Shown: positions 26,499 through 35,987 of the stretch, one piece after another
How positions within the stretch are numbered: the stretch's first letter is position 1
How the letters are laid out: each line of letters starts with the position of its first letter
Origin: Amoebophrya sp. A120
Lineage: Eukaryota; Sar; Dinophyceae; Syndiniales; Amoebophryaceae
DNA: 64,000 nt
Assembly (NCBI GenBank): GCA_905178155.1
Contig: CAJINV010000001.1
Location: forward strand, 14,033,265 to 14,097,264
Direction: 5' to 3'
Position numbers and translations under genes: made by a program
The notes under the pieces: generated by a model
The model's database searches: none
The model's input: the letters and a program-made list of their open reading frames with translations, nothing else
Told to the model about the DNA's origin: nothing

Positions 26499-29400
26499 TT
26501 AAGCAGTCTCATTGGGAACAGAAATTCCGTGTGAAGAAAGCAGTGCGGTAACTCGTTCAAAGTCACACTGGAGCAGGTAGACTAGCAATGCACGACGCTG
26601 GCCGAAATCGTAACGCAATCCCGGCTGTAGGACCGAGGACACAAAAGTCGGGTCGTCCTGAAGTACCTCGCGCAAGAAACGGAAAAGCTCCTCGCGAACC
26701 ACGCTCGCTTGCTCTGGCCTCACTTTTTTCACTCGCATCGCAGTCGCGGTAGGGATCCGCAGCAGTCGCTGAAACTCCGCGGATTCCGCTCGACGCCACT
26801 GCGCCTCAGAAAACCTTTCGACATACGCGCGCAGGAGCTTCACTTTTGGATTCGTCGGAGCAGCTGCTGCTCCTGATGGATTTGGCGCAACCTCGTCACC
26901 CATGTCATCTGTCGGTGACAGCATGGCATCGCCGACTTTGTAGAGAAACACGGCGGCCCGCCGACAACGCTCGTGGGCATGCTCGACGCAATTTTGCAGC
27001 CGTCCAACGCTACTGGTAAGCAAGTGCCTCACCTCCCCGGCCAGCTCGGCGGACAATTGCTGTGTGGCGGACTGCCTACCTGCGAAGGCTTTTTCGGACT
27101 CCTGCTCGTGAAAACTTTCGGCTTCCGCCTTCGTCGCGGCGACCTGACCAATCATTCGCTCCACGAGGTCCGCCGCCCGGTAGCTCGCCACGGCTTCGAA
27201 CCCGCACTCTTGCGCAACCAACTTGTGGTGAATCGCGGTAGTCTTGTCGAGAATGCTACTGCTGACAGAGCGGAGGACGATAACAAACTCCTTTGCGGTC
27301 TCCAGCAGTACGTCGGTCAACTGCGTCGCGTGCCGCAAGTGCGTCCCCACAACTACCGACCGCGATACCGCATGCACCAAGGCCGCGAGCTCTGAAAGCT
27401 TCTCTTGGTCAGTGGCTGGAATGGCAGGAGCCGTTTGCTCGCTCTCGTCGGCATTGTTTGCGACGTCTCCATCGTCCGCTTTACTTTTCGCGCCTTCTTC
27501 AGCTTTGGTAGGATCCATAGCCTCTTTGATCGTGGTGTAGGCTTCGTGAAGGCGCTGAAAAGCCTCCTTGGAGCCGCCTTTGTCCGGATGGCACTCCAAG
27601 CAGCGGTTGTGGTACACGGACTTCAACGCCTTCGTGGATTCCGGCACCGCATCGAGGCCGAGGATCCGGAGCGCTTGGTCGAGTTCGAATCCAATCTGCT
27701 CGTCGTCTGGCAGTTCGCTATCGGCAGTTGTGTGCGTTGGGCCAGCTGCGCCTGATCCGCCGCCGGAGCCGTTCCGAGGCGCCGCGTCTTCACCGAATTC
27801 CGACGCGTTTTCGGCAGCCTCGTCTTGCATGACGCCCACCATAGCAGCCATGGTTCTCGCGGCGCGGGAAAGTAGCGCTTCGGCCCAGTCGGAAAGCTCT
27901 GATTGATCTGTGGGTCGGCGCGCCGTCACTCCGGAACTTGTTTCGAACAGGATCTCTTCCGGAAGTGGCGCAATAACATGCGTTGCTCCACCTAAGGCGA
28001 TGCGCAGCAACTCCCAACGAACGCGCAGCTGCTTGCGAAGACAGCTTTCCTTCGGTCCGCGCAGCTGAACCGGCGGCCCAGCAGTGGTTTTCGTTTGTTC
28101 TTCGTCCGACGACGGCCCGCGCGAGGTAGCGCAGAGCTGATCAACAAAAAATTTGTTCAGACTTGCTGTGTAAGAAGCTGACTCTGTTGAGCTGCTGTCC
28201 CCGACAGCAAGACCTGCAGACGCTCGCTGAAGACACTGCTGAAATTCGACGGTCTGCAATAACGCTTGCAGCTCATGTTCGGCCAGATGAATGTTTCCTG
28301 ATCCTGTCGGAGGAGCCACCCCCGTGGGGAACAACGGTTGGCCGACGGCAAGCATCACGGCAGCGGCCGGCCACTTTCCCCCGGCCCATTGCTGCACTGC
28401 CCGACGCTCCGCGACGGACAGACCACAACTGACAAGTTGCGAGCCGTCTGCTTTTGCTAGATGTGAAACAACGCGTTTGCGACTGCTGTCATCTAGTACA
28501 ACTTCTCCCAAGGATTTCTGCAATACCGCGAGCAGACGGTTAGCCGCTTGTTCTAGCATGGTGTCAGTCGAGGACGTTGCTCTCACAGTTGCCGGATCGT
28601 GGTGCCCGTCGAGCAATACTTCGATGTACTGCACGGCCATGCGTAAGTCCGCGATGCAGGTGTCGCCGACGAACACCAATCGCTCCGCTTCGCATTTCCA
28701 CCCGACACTCTCCAACAGTCGGATCAAAAGCTCTTTCGGGTCGGTCTGTCCATGCCTCTCGGCGGATGAGGAGTTAACCCCCGACTTGGTCGTCCCATCC
28801 ACTTGGTGGAACACTGCATCGCAAAGCTTATCCACGTGGATTCTCCGATACTTCGTCACCCCAGGGGCCTGGATCACACGTCGCAACGCCTTCGCCACGG
28901 CGCGTAGTCCCTCTGTCTTCGGAAATGACCGCAGGCAGCGCAGAAACTTGTCTTTCGCTCGCGACGAGGACGCGGAGCTGCTTGACTGTGCCTGCCCTGC
29001 CGAAGCTGTGAAGCCGCGCTGTGTTTGGCGAAAGCTCATGGAGCTGGTTTGCATCTGTTGCGCGGAAGAAGGTTCGGAATCGCCCGAGAATTCTTGTTGT
29101 TGCGAAGGAGAACCAGCAGGAACAGCTGCGCTGGTTTTCGAATCTACGCGTTTGAGTCGCATCTCCTTCACAGCATCGGCCGCTACTTGTCGTCCGCCGA
29201 GCTTCTGGCCTTCAAAGCAGCTCTGAGGCAAGATGTCGAACAAAAGGGCTTCCTCCGCCTGGCTGAGGCAGCTGGCTCCACGAAAAAATAGCCGTCTCTT
29301 GTCTGCTGCAGGGTCCTTCAGCGAGTCTAACGTCGGGTCGTCCTCCGCGACCAACTTCATGGCTTGCTCCAGCGTCACCGGCTCGCGATAGTGCGGCATT

Positions 29401-30299
29401 CGCTTGTCAATTGCGTAAAACGCTGGTTCGGGGAGCTGCTGCTTCCCCGACGCGATGTCGCGTAGTTCCGCTAGGTTTGCACGGTCCTCGTCCGTCAGAC
29501 CATCGTCACCAGATTGAGATGCTGCCGCGGCCGCACTGGCATCTTGCTCGACCGACGAAGCACTGCGACTGGACGAAAGCGCGGCAGTGCGCGGGGACAC
29601 GCGGTGATGCAGTGGCTGGATCTTGGGAAGTGGGGGTCGCATCGGTTGCGATTGTGCTGTGTTGAAAGCTCCTGCAGCTCCAACCCTTTTGGCGCCGGCC
29701 GCGCCGCCAGGTAATGGCGGGATTCCGGGCATTCTACTCGTGACGATGTTTTTGGTTTTGCTCGGGCGACTACTGCTCGTTCCCGAAGCTGTGGACGAAG
29801 GAGCCCTGTCGACATCCGACGACGCAGCGCTGGTGCTGCTCGTCGCTCCACCGCCACCTCCCGATGGAGCAGCGGGCGAGCCGGTAGTGACCCACCCTTT
29901 TGATTCGAAGTCAAAATACGGCGTTGCGTCGTAAGCCTTTTTCTCCGGTGGCGAAGCAGTTCCATCTTCTCTGCCGGCCGAGCTCGTCGTTGGCTTTGCG
30001 TGCACATTCCCAATGAGATCCCGAAACCTTTGCGCGAACGCCCGCTCTTGATCCTTGCCGCCTTGTTGTGATTCTGTATTGACGCCGAAATCTGCAGTTG
30101 CAACAGACGAAACACCATTATGATCAACGCTCGCTCCGCCTCCGTAAATGTCAGGGTATCCCTCGTTCAGAAGAGAACTGATCGCACTTTCATTTTTGGC
30201 CATCAGGCTCTGGCGCTGCTGATCGAGCAGCTTGAGTATGTCCTCGTCATCCTCTTCCTCCCATTTTCCGGAGTAAAGAACTCCTTCTCGATCAACCAT
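26499..30299 (-). CDS. PUB-domain and J-domain protein
   Basis: A single uninterrupted exon codes 1,266 residues, starting MVDREG. The first 400 residues are low-complexity (Ser/Ala/Gly/Pro-rich). Residues about 450-560 resemble a PUB domain: helices with hydrophobic spacing, the KYRRI segment at 483-487, then LLESVGWKCE...LVF. PUB domains bind the tail of the p97/VCP ATPase. Residues about 870-930 form a J domain with its HPD motif at 904-906 (27582-27590), followed by KGGSKEAFQRLHEAY, so it should stimulate an Hsp70. The C-terminal 250 residues are helical and unassigned. Linking Hsp70 to p97 in protein quality control is my inference. No signal peptide or membrane segment is seen. It is the only long intronless gene here. 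Confidence 0.85.
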   Translation of the reverse strand: MVDREGVLYSGKWEEEDDEDILKLLDQQRQSLMAKNESAISSLLNEGYPDIYGGGASVDHNGVSSVATADFGVNTESQQGGKDQERAFAQRFRDLIGNVHAKPTTSSAGREDGTASPPEKKAYDATPYFDFESKGWVTTGSPAAPSGGGGGATSSTSAASSDVDRAPSSTASGTSSSRPSKTKNIVTSRMPGIPPLPGGAAGAKRVGAAGAFNTAQSQPMRPPLPKIQPLHHRVSPRTAALSSSRSASSVEQDASAAAAASQSGDDGLTDEDRANLAELRDIASGKQQLPEPAFYAIDKRMPHYREPVTLEQAMKLVAEDDPTLDSLKDPAADKRRLFFRGASCLSQAEEALLFDILPQSCFEGQKLGGRQVAADAVKEMRLKRVDSKTSAAVPAGSPSQQQEFSGDSEPSSAQQMQTSSMSFRQTQRGFTASAGQAQSSSSASSSRAKDKFLRCLRSFPKTEGLRAVAKALRRVIQAPGVTKYRRIHVDKLCDAVFHQVDGTTKSGVNSSSAERHGQTDPKELLIRLLESVGWKCEAERLVFVGDTCIADLRMAVQYIEVLLDGHHDPATVRATSSTDTMLEQAANRLLAVLQKSLGEVVLDDSSRKRVVSHLAKADGSQLVSCGLSVAERRAVQQWAGGKWPAAAVMLAVGQPLFPTGVAPPTGSGNIHLAEHELQALLQTVEFQQCLQRASAGLAVGDSSSTESASYTASLNKFFVDQLCATSRGPSSDEEQTKTTAGPPVQLRGPKESCLRKQLRVRWELLRIALGGATHVIAPLPEEILFETSSGVTARRPTDQSELSDWAEALLSRAARTMAAMVGVMQDEAAENASEFGEDAAPRNGSGGGSGAAGPTHTTADSELPDDEQIGFELDQALRILGLDAVPESTKALKSVYHNRCLECHPDKGGSKEAFQRLHEAYTTIKEAMDPTKAEEGAKSKADDGDVANNADESEQTAPAIPATDQEKLSELAALVHAVSRSVVVGTHLRHATQLTDVLLETAKEFVIVLRSVSSSILDKTTAIHHKLVAQECGFEAVASYRAADLVERMIGQVAATKAEAESFHEQESEKAFAGRQSATQQLSAELAGEVRHLLTSSVGRLQNCVEHAHERCRRAAVFLYKVGDAMLSPTDDMGDEVAPNPSGAAAAPTNPKVKLLRAYVERFSEAQWRRAESAEFQRLLRIPTATAMRVKKVRPEQASVVREELFRFLREVLQDDPTFVSSVLQPGLRYDFGQRRALLVYLLQCDFERVTALLSSHGISVPNETA

Positions 30300-31129
30300 T
30301 TTTTTTCACAATTGTGAGAATGAGAAAAGTAAGAAAATGCATGCACGAGCACTACATTTTTGGGCACCGGCACTCTATTTCGATTTTGGTCAGCATTTCC
30401 ATGCACGGAGACAGATACCTCATGGCGAAACAATTTTTGCATGTGAAAATGCTGCTGCACGCACCTGCTTGAGGGCCGTGACTTCCAAAGAACGACGTTG
30501 GTGTCAAACTAGCAGGATGTGATCCAAAGAATTTTGTTCGCCCTCACACACAAAGAAACGCCTCGGCCTCACGACTTAAGCAATCTCGTTCGCTAGTAGT
30601 AGCTCGAAACAAAAGCCAGCCTGCTCTCCGTGCTCGTCCTTACTCTATTTGCTTTCCTCTCGAAGCCAAACAAGCAGCTTTATTCAAGGTAGGGCCATAT
30701 TTTGCTCTCGTACCCTCGACCACGCACTCGCGTGCTACCAGAAATAGAGAGCAAAAAACATACAACGTCTGGTTGTAAGGCAACTATGCAAAATTTGCTC
30801 TTTATTGTTTCCAGTTCAGGTGGGAACCCCGACGCCGACCTGCATGTATCGTACGTGCTTCTTGAAGCATCGGAAGTTGAAGTTCTTTGTTGAGTATTCT
30901 CAAAGGGAGAGAAATTGCGGCCGTTTCTTCGAAAAGACAGTGGTATACTATGGGGCTTTTGACGTCTTAGTCTGGGGGGTAGGGGTATTTTTCATTTTCT
31001 GTCGATAGTGGACAGTATCAACGAAGGGTCAAAGCATTCGCAGTGTGGGCCGTATTAACTGCCGGCAGAAATTGACATAGGCTTAACAGATTCGGATTGA
31101 TTCCAGTCAATGTGTTCCTTGAAAATAAA
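30300..31129. other. Intergenic stretch, no supported gene
   Basis: This holds the 5' flank of the PUB-J gene and the far 3' flank of the selenoprotein K gene. Only short shadow frames are seen. Confidence 0.5.
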
Positions 31130-31197
31130 CAAAATCAGTCGAGCGGTGCAGCTGACGCGAAGCGTTTTCTACAACAGCGCTCGACTTCACTAAAAGC
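31130..31197 (-). promoter_or_regulatory. Candidate SECIS element (form 2) of the selenoprotein K gene
   Basis: On the minus strand an AGTGA precedes a 9-bp perfect helix (AGTCGAGCG with CGCTCGACT). The helix extends by three pairs after one mismatch and is closed on the 3' side by TGAT. Together these give the UGA/GA quartet arrangement. The apical part has an AGAAA bulge followed by a mini-stem ACGC-TTC-GCGT, the layout of a form 2 SECIS. It lies about 300 bases downstream of the UGA codon. The distance from the quartet to the A-run is a little longer than usual and helix I is weak. Confidence 0.55.
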
Positions 31198-31500
31198 ATC
31201 TATTCGGTTTGTGACTTGACCTTGAGTACCATGCATAGAGATAAATTAATACGAACTCCTCGTTTGGTCTTCTTTTCCGTTTTCTAGCTTCTTGCAGCAG
31301 CTTGCTCCCAACATTGCGATTAAACTTTTACCTTCTGCTCCTTGGGTTCAGCTCCTTCCGAGACCCACCGTAGATGTGGGCGATGAAAAGAAGATGGCGA
31401 TCATGTCGAAATACCAAACAGAGACACATCGTTCGGCAAATCACAAAAAACAATAGCTGTGGCGCCCGTACTATGTCTGACGGACCTGTCACAGCTGAGC

Positions 31501-33546
31501 TTAGCCTCAGCCCCGACGCATGGGTGGTTGAATCCGGTGTATTCTAGGGCCTGGTGGGCCTCCGCCGCCGCCCGGTCCTCCCTTCGGCGTGCCGTTCATG
31601 ACCGCCGATGGTTTCGACGGCGCAAAAACACTCTGCACGAAGAGGAGAAGGAACTTGAAAAAGTACCAAAACCTGTGATGATCGTTTGGATTCACGATGC
31701 TGACGTGTCTAGAATCAAGCTTGTTCATGCACTGTTTGGGGAAACGAAATGCCGGAGCTGGATCAAAAAAAGGCGACCCACGAGTCAGAAGACAAGTGGG
31801 CGGCGTAGTTCCAAATTTGGGGAAACCTCCGCCAAAAACAAAAACTTCGGATATCGCTAATCAAGATTCCCGCCCTGTTTGGGGAAACAAAATGCCAGAG
31901 GTGGATCAAGAAAAGGAGACCCACAAGTCAGAATGCAAGTGGGCGGCGTAGTTCCAAATTTGGGGAAACCTCCGCCAAAAACAAAAACTTCGGATATCGC
32001 TAATCAAGATTCCCGCCCTGTTTGGGGAAACAAAATGCCAGAGGTGGATCAAGAAAAGGAGACCCACAAGTCAGAATGCAAGTGGGCGGCGTAGTTCCAA
32101 ATTTGGGGAAACCTCCGCCAAAAACAAAAACTTCGGATATCGCTAATCAAGATTCCCGCCCTGTTTGGGGAAACAAAATGCCAGAGGTGGATCAAGAAAA
32201 GGAGACCCACAAGTCAGAATGCAAGTGGGCGGCGTAGTTCCAAATTTGGGGAAACCTCCGCCAAAAACAAAAACTTCGGATATCGCTAATCAAGATTCCC
32301 GCCCTGTTTGGGGAAACAAAATGCCAGAGGTGGATCAAGAAAAGGAGACCCACAAGTCAGAATGCAAGTGGGCGGCGTAGTTCCAAATTTGGGGAAACCT
32401 CCGCCAAAAACAAAAACTTCGGATATCGCTAATCAAGATTCCCGCCCTGTTTGGGGAAACAAAATGCCAGAGGTGGATCAAGAAAAGGAGACCCACAAGT
32501 CAGAATGCAAGTGGGCGGCGTAGTTCCAAATTTGGGGAAACCTCCGCCAAAAACAAAAACTTCGGATATCGCTAATCAAGATTCCCGCCCTGTTTGGGGA
32601 AACAAAATGCCAGAGGTGGATCAAGAAAAGGAGACCCACAAGTCAGAATACAAGCGGGCGGCGTAGTTCCAAATTTGGGGAAACCTCCGCCCAAAACAAA
32701 AACTTCGGATATCGGTAATCAAGATTCCCGCCCTGTTTGGGGAAACCAAATGCCAGAGGTGGATCAAGAAAAGGAGACCCAGAAGTCAGAATGCAAGCGG
32801 GCGGCGTAGTTCCAAATTTGGGGAAACCTCCGCCAAAATCAAAAACTTCGGATATCGCTAATCAAGATTCCCGCCCTGTTTGGGGCAACAAAATGCCAGA
32901 GGTGGATCAAGAAAAGGAGATCCACAAGTCAGAATGCAAGTGGGAGGCGTAAATCCAAATTTGACGAGAACTTCGCCAAAAACAAAAACTTCGGAGATTT
33001 CTGCAAAACGCAACATGATAATGGTCGCTACTAGTGCATAGAAGTAGGCTCTATACGGCTCCGTAGCGTGAGAAAGCAAATTAACAAAATGATTTACGCT
33101 GCGGCCGCGTGGTCTAGTGGATTCATCACACCCGAATCGGTTTGTCTGCTGACAGGTGGCGAAGCTTGCGGTCGTGGTCGCCTTATCAACTGCAAAAGTG
33201 TCTGGGTCTGGAAACTTGTAATGCTGCGTTGGGAATAGTGAATGCTCTGTAATGCACAGGCAAGCATGAGAACTATCTGCGCTTCTTTGTGTTGCGTTTT
33301 TCGCATGACAAACTGCGTTTTTGCATGACAGGCAAAAGGGTCTCTTCTTGGACACGCATCACAAACTTTTTGGTCATGCCAGACAAGCATGACAAATTTC
33401 AATTTCTTCAAGACCCAGACATTTTTGCATTTGATACGCCTTGGGATGGATCAGGACCCGCCCTCTTCCTCCACCGGTGGCTGGATCGGTCGCGCAGGCG
33501 GATCACCCTCCTCTGCGACAACTTCGCCATCGACTATTCGTACCAT
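31501..33546 (-). CDS. SELENOK: Selenoprotein K (UGA-encoded selenocysteine)
   Basis: Two exons, 33458-33546 and 31501-31672, are joined by a 1,785-bp GT-AG intron (phase 2), giving 86 residues if the in-frame TGA at 31507-31509 is read as Sec; the true stop is TAA at 31501-31503. The architecture matches the SelK family: the start MVRIVDGEVV, a single membrane helix (FWYFFKFLLLFVQSVF, about residues 31-46), a Gly/Pro/Arg-rich tail, and the terminal GG/RG-U-G motif (here RRG-Sec-G). SelK is an ER membrane protein of about 90-95 residues that works in ER-associated degradation and palmitoylation complexes. The downstream SECIS candidate supports Sec decoding. Stopping at TGA would remove only the last two residues. 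The intron carries a 143-bp tandem array and a nested inverted-repeat element. Confidence 0.83.
31734..32998. repeat. 143-bp tandem array, about 8.8 copies, in the SelK intron
   Basis: The word GTTTGGGGAAAC recurs at 31734 and every 143 bp to 32878. The central copies (about 32020-32590) are identical or nearly so. The first and last copies are the most diverged, as expected when an array is homogenised by unequal exchange. The unit is not a multiple of three and codes nothing. Confidence 0.97.
33184..33436. mobile_element. Inverted-repeat element nested in the SelK intron, 5-bp duplication
   Basis: The element starts TATCAACTGCAAAAGTGTC, and its other end read in reverse is TATCAAATGCAAAAATGTC. 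The similarity continues inward for about 40 bp. It is flanked by the direct repeat CGCCT at 33179-33183 and 33437-33441. The TGCAAAA core is shared with the introners at 34791 and 57513, so they are probably one family. It sits just inside the SelK intron donor (33457) rather than splitting an exon. Confidence 0.82.
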
Positions 33547-34159
33547 TTCTGAAGAAAATTCAAATAAATGCGCTAAGCAATCAACAGAGTCACTATTCAC
33601 TCTGCTGCAACTACCACCATTCGGCTTGTTACGAAGAGAACGTCAATACATGTACAACTTTGGTATCCCTCATGGTCATCATCAGAACATGCATCAAACA
33701 AGACGTAAAGTGGAACGGAGATAGAACAGATGTCGCACTTGTTTCGTATAGTCGGGTTTAACTTAGTGCCGGGAATAAAGGGAGAAGCATAGGGGTCATT
33801 GCCACAGAGGTTCGAGTACAGCTTGTAAGAAGGATAGGAGGGTAGAAATGCGAGACGTGGGTCAGTAGTGAACAGGGGCTGGAGTTGCTGGGCGCATGTT
33901 CTGGTATTATGTTTTTGTTTTTTGAGCGATTCGCGGTTCGTCTTTTTTGCTTCGCTCTGCTTTTCTCGATCATGGATTACGTAAAAATGACACTTTACAA
34001 GGTGGCAAAATCAAGTTCTTTGTCGAACACGCCAGTATCTTCTGTCTCGGTAGAGGTGAGTTACAGACTCGGTGGGATCTCTCACGTAGTCAGTCGTGGT
34101 CTGCGCCATCGTGATTATGATTTCAGGATTTCCACCTTAGCCTTACTTGTTTGTTATTG
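33547..34159. other. Intergenic stretch, no supported gene
   Basis: This lies between the selenoprotein K start and the stop of the next gene. Only short shadow frames are seen. Confidence 0.5.
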
Positions 34160-35987
34160 TTACCGCTTAGCTATTTTGTTCTTATCGTTGTATTTGTTGT
34201 GATTCATCGGTCGCACCGTGCGCACCCACTGCGTTTCATTTGATTTGGTCACGTCTTCTTGTTCGACACCATTGTTGGTACTTGGAACGCCAATGCCTTC
34301 CGCTTTCCCCGACGTGGCCCACATTCCAAATCCGCTGAGCACACTGCCGGCACCCACGGCTGCGCTGGCGGTGTAGGTGCCGACGTAGGGTCCGAATTCG
34401 TCTACCCCGGCCGAGACGCCAAACACAATCGGCGCGAAAGAGATATCGTTGCTGCGGGTTTCCGACGTGTCGCCGAAGAGCTCAATTTCCGCATACCCTT
34501 CGCCAAACCAGAGGGAGCCCAGAGAGGAACCGACAGCAATCCCGCGGTTGAATATGATTCCACCCGTCCCGCCGCTGGTGTCATCATCTGCTTCTCGTGC
34601 GGACGCGCCACAATATCGGCGTTGGTGTACTACGCGCGAGCTATCAGGATTGGTTCGCTTCATTTCTGCGCTAGTTGGCTTGCGGTTGGTCTTTATTCCG
34701 GATGTTGTAGTCGTGTCACTGTTTTTGGCTGGCGCCTGCCTGTCTTTTCTCGCCGCGGTGGAGGTTGAATTTTCGTTGCACAACCCGATGTATGCACTGC
34801 AAAAGTATCGCACTCGTATAAATGCACTACAAATTTCCTCAGCGTGAGAAATAAAATTTGTATTGCGGATTTATCCTAAGAAGAAGCTTTGTAATGCATG
34901 ATTGCAATTACTACGAGTACGATGCTTTTGCACAGGATACGATGTACGGCCCAGTGTCGATCGACCAGCCCAGAATTGACCGGGGATCAAACGGAGACCA
35001 ATACACACCGAGGAAAAGACCCGCTTCTGCGAGATTTTCGGTCTTACTAGCCAGTGTATGCCCGGCTAATTCATCGAGCTTCTTCTTTTCTTGAAAGCGT
35101 GCCAGAATCTTTTCGCGGCCCGACGTTTTGCTTTCGACCGTTCTTGGGAAGGTCGAGACCAAAAGCTGTTTTCCGGACGAATTATCGGATTGCAGTTTTG
35201 CTTCGTCAACAAAACTATCTCTATCGACTTTTTCAGGTCGGTGCGCTGATGCTGTTCTCGAGGCAACACCATCTTCGGAGGTGTGTGATTCCGCAGCTAG
35301 GACCGTCGGTTGACGCCGACGAGACGAGTGATGCAGATGCGCTTGCGTCAGTGTGGGCTTTGAAGATCGGAATTCGTCATTTTCACTACTTTTAGCTGGG
35401 TTCTTTTGGTCACCCTCACGACGCAACAACTCTTCCACATCCACTGACGAAGTCTTGCTCGCAGTCGAACCTCTTCGAGTCGGTAAAAAAGTCCGCGCTG
35501 CCGGGATCGAAACTTGTTTTCGTTCCCCGTAGCGAGACCGACGCTCGCGCCGCTTTGGTGCCGACAGTGCTGACGCGCATAGCTTGGTTTCCTGCCCAAC
35601 GACCTGATCTTCCACAGGAGGGTTTTTCTCTTCTACTACTCTGCGTCCAGCAATGCGAGAGGCCTGCTCATGACTGCTCCCACGAACAAGCAACCGCTCC
35701 ACGTCGATGCAATCTGAATCTTGCAAAGCATGATGAATTTCTACTACCCCTTCGTCGGCACTGCTACAATTGCTTTCGACCGATGACGCTGAAACCGATG
35801 TGGCCGACGTAAAGGACGAGTTGTAATCCTCGTCGGGGGAGGTATCTCCATCGCTAGTAGCCGTCGTACTCCGGGACGAACCGACGCTGCGACTACCAAC
35901 TTCGTCATCGTCCTCGCTCACACTTTGTCGTGGCGCCACATGACCTTGTTCCGCCTTGCGTTTATTTTGCGGATTGTATCTTTTCAT
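34160..35987 (-). CDS. Unknown protein split by an introner
   Basis: Two long open frames join in phase across the element at 34791-34939. Exact removal of the element plus one CATCG copy gives 557 residues. A GT-AG alternative (intron 34797-34947) gives 558, with one extra Ala. The N-terminal 330 residues are Ser/Glu/Arg-rich and probably disordered. A short ordered block (GLFLGVYWSPFDPRSILGW) precedes the join. The C-terminal part is Gly-rich with alternating hydrophobic residues (IIFNRGIAVGSSLGSLWFG and VGTYTASAAVGAGSVLSGFG), perhaps beta-strands. No family is recognised. Confidence 0.68.
34791..34939. mobile_element. Introner, 149 bp, with inverted ends and CATCG duplication
   Basis: The ends are TATGCACTGCAAAAGTATC and, in reverse, TATCCTGTGCAAAAGCATC; internal arms around GTAATGCAT continue the hairpin. 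The direct repeat CGATG (CATCG on the gene strand) is at 34786-34790 and 34940-34944. It interrupts an open frame that resumes in phase when the element is removed. Most of its length matches the element at 57513. Confidence 0.9.

Noticed and set aside
31734-32998. CRISPR array or coding repeats
   Set aside because: The 143-bp units are contiguous with no spacers and not a multiple of three; this is a eukaryotic intronic tandem repeat.
33100-33183. tRNA-like sequence (A-box-like TGGTCTAGTGG)
   Set aside because: No matching acceptor stem, anticodon stem or B box could be formed on either strand.
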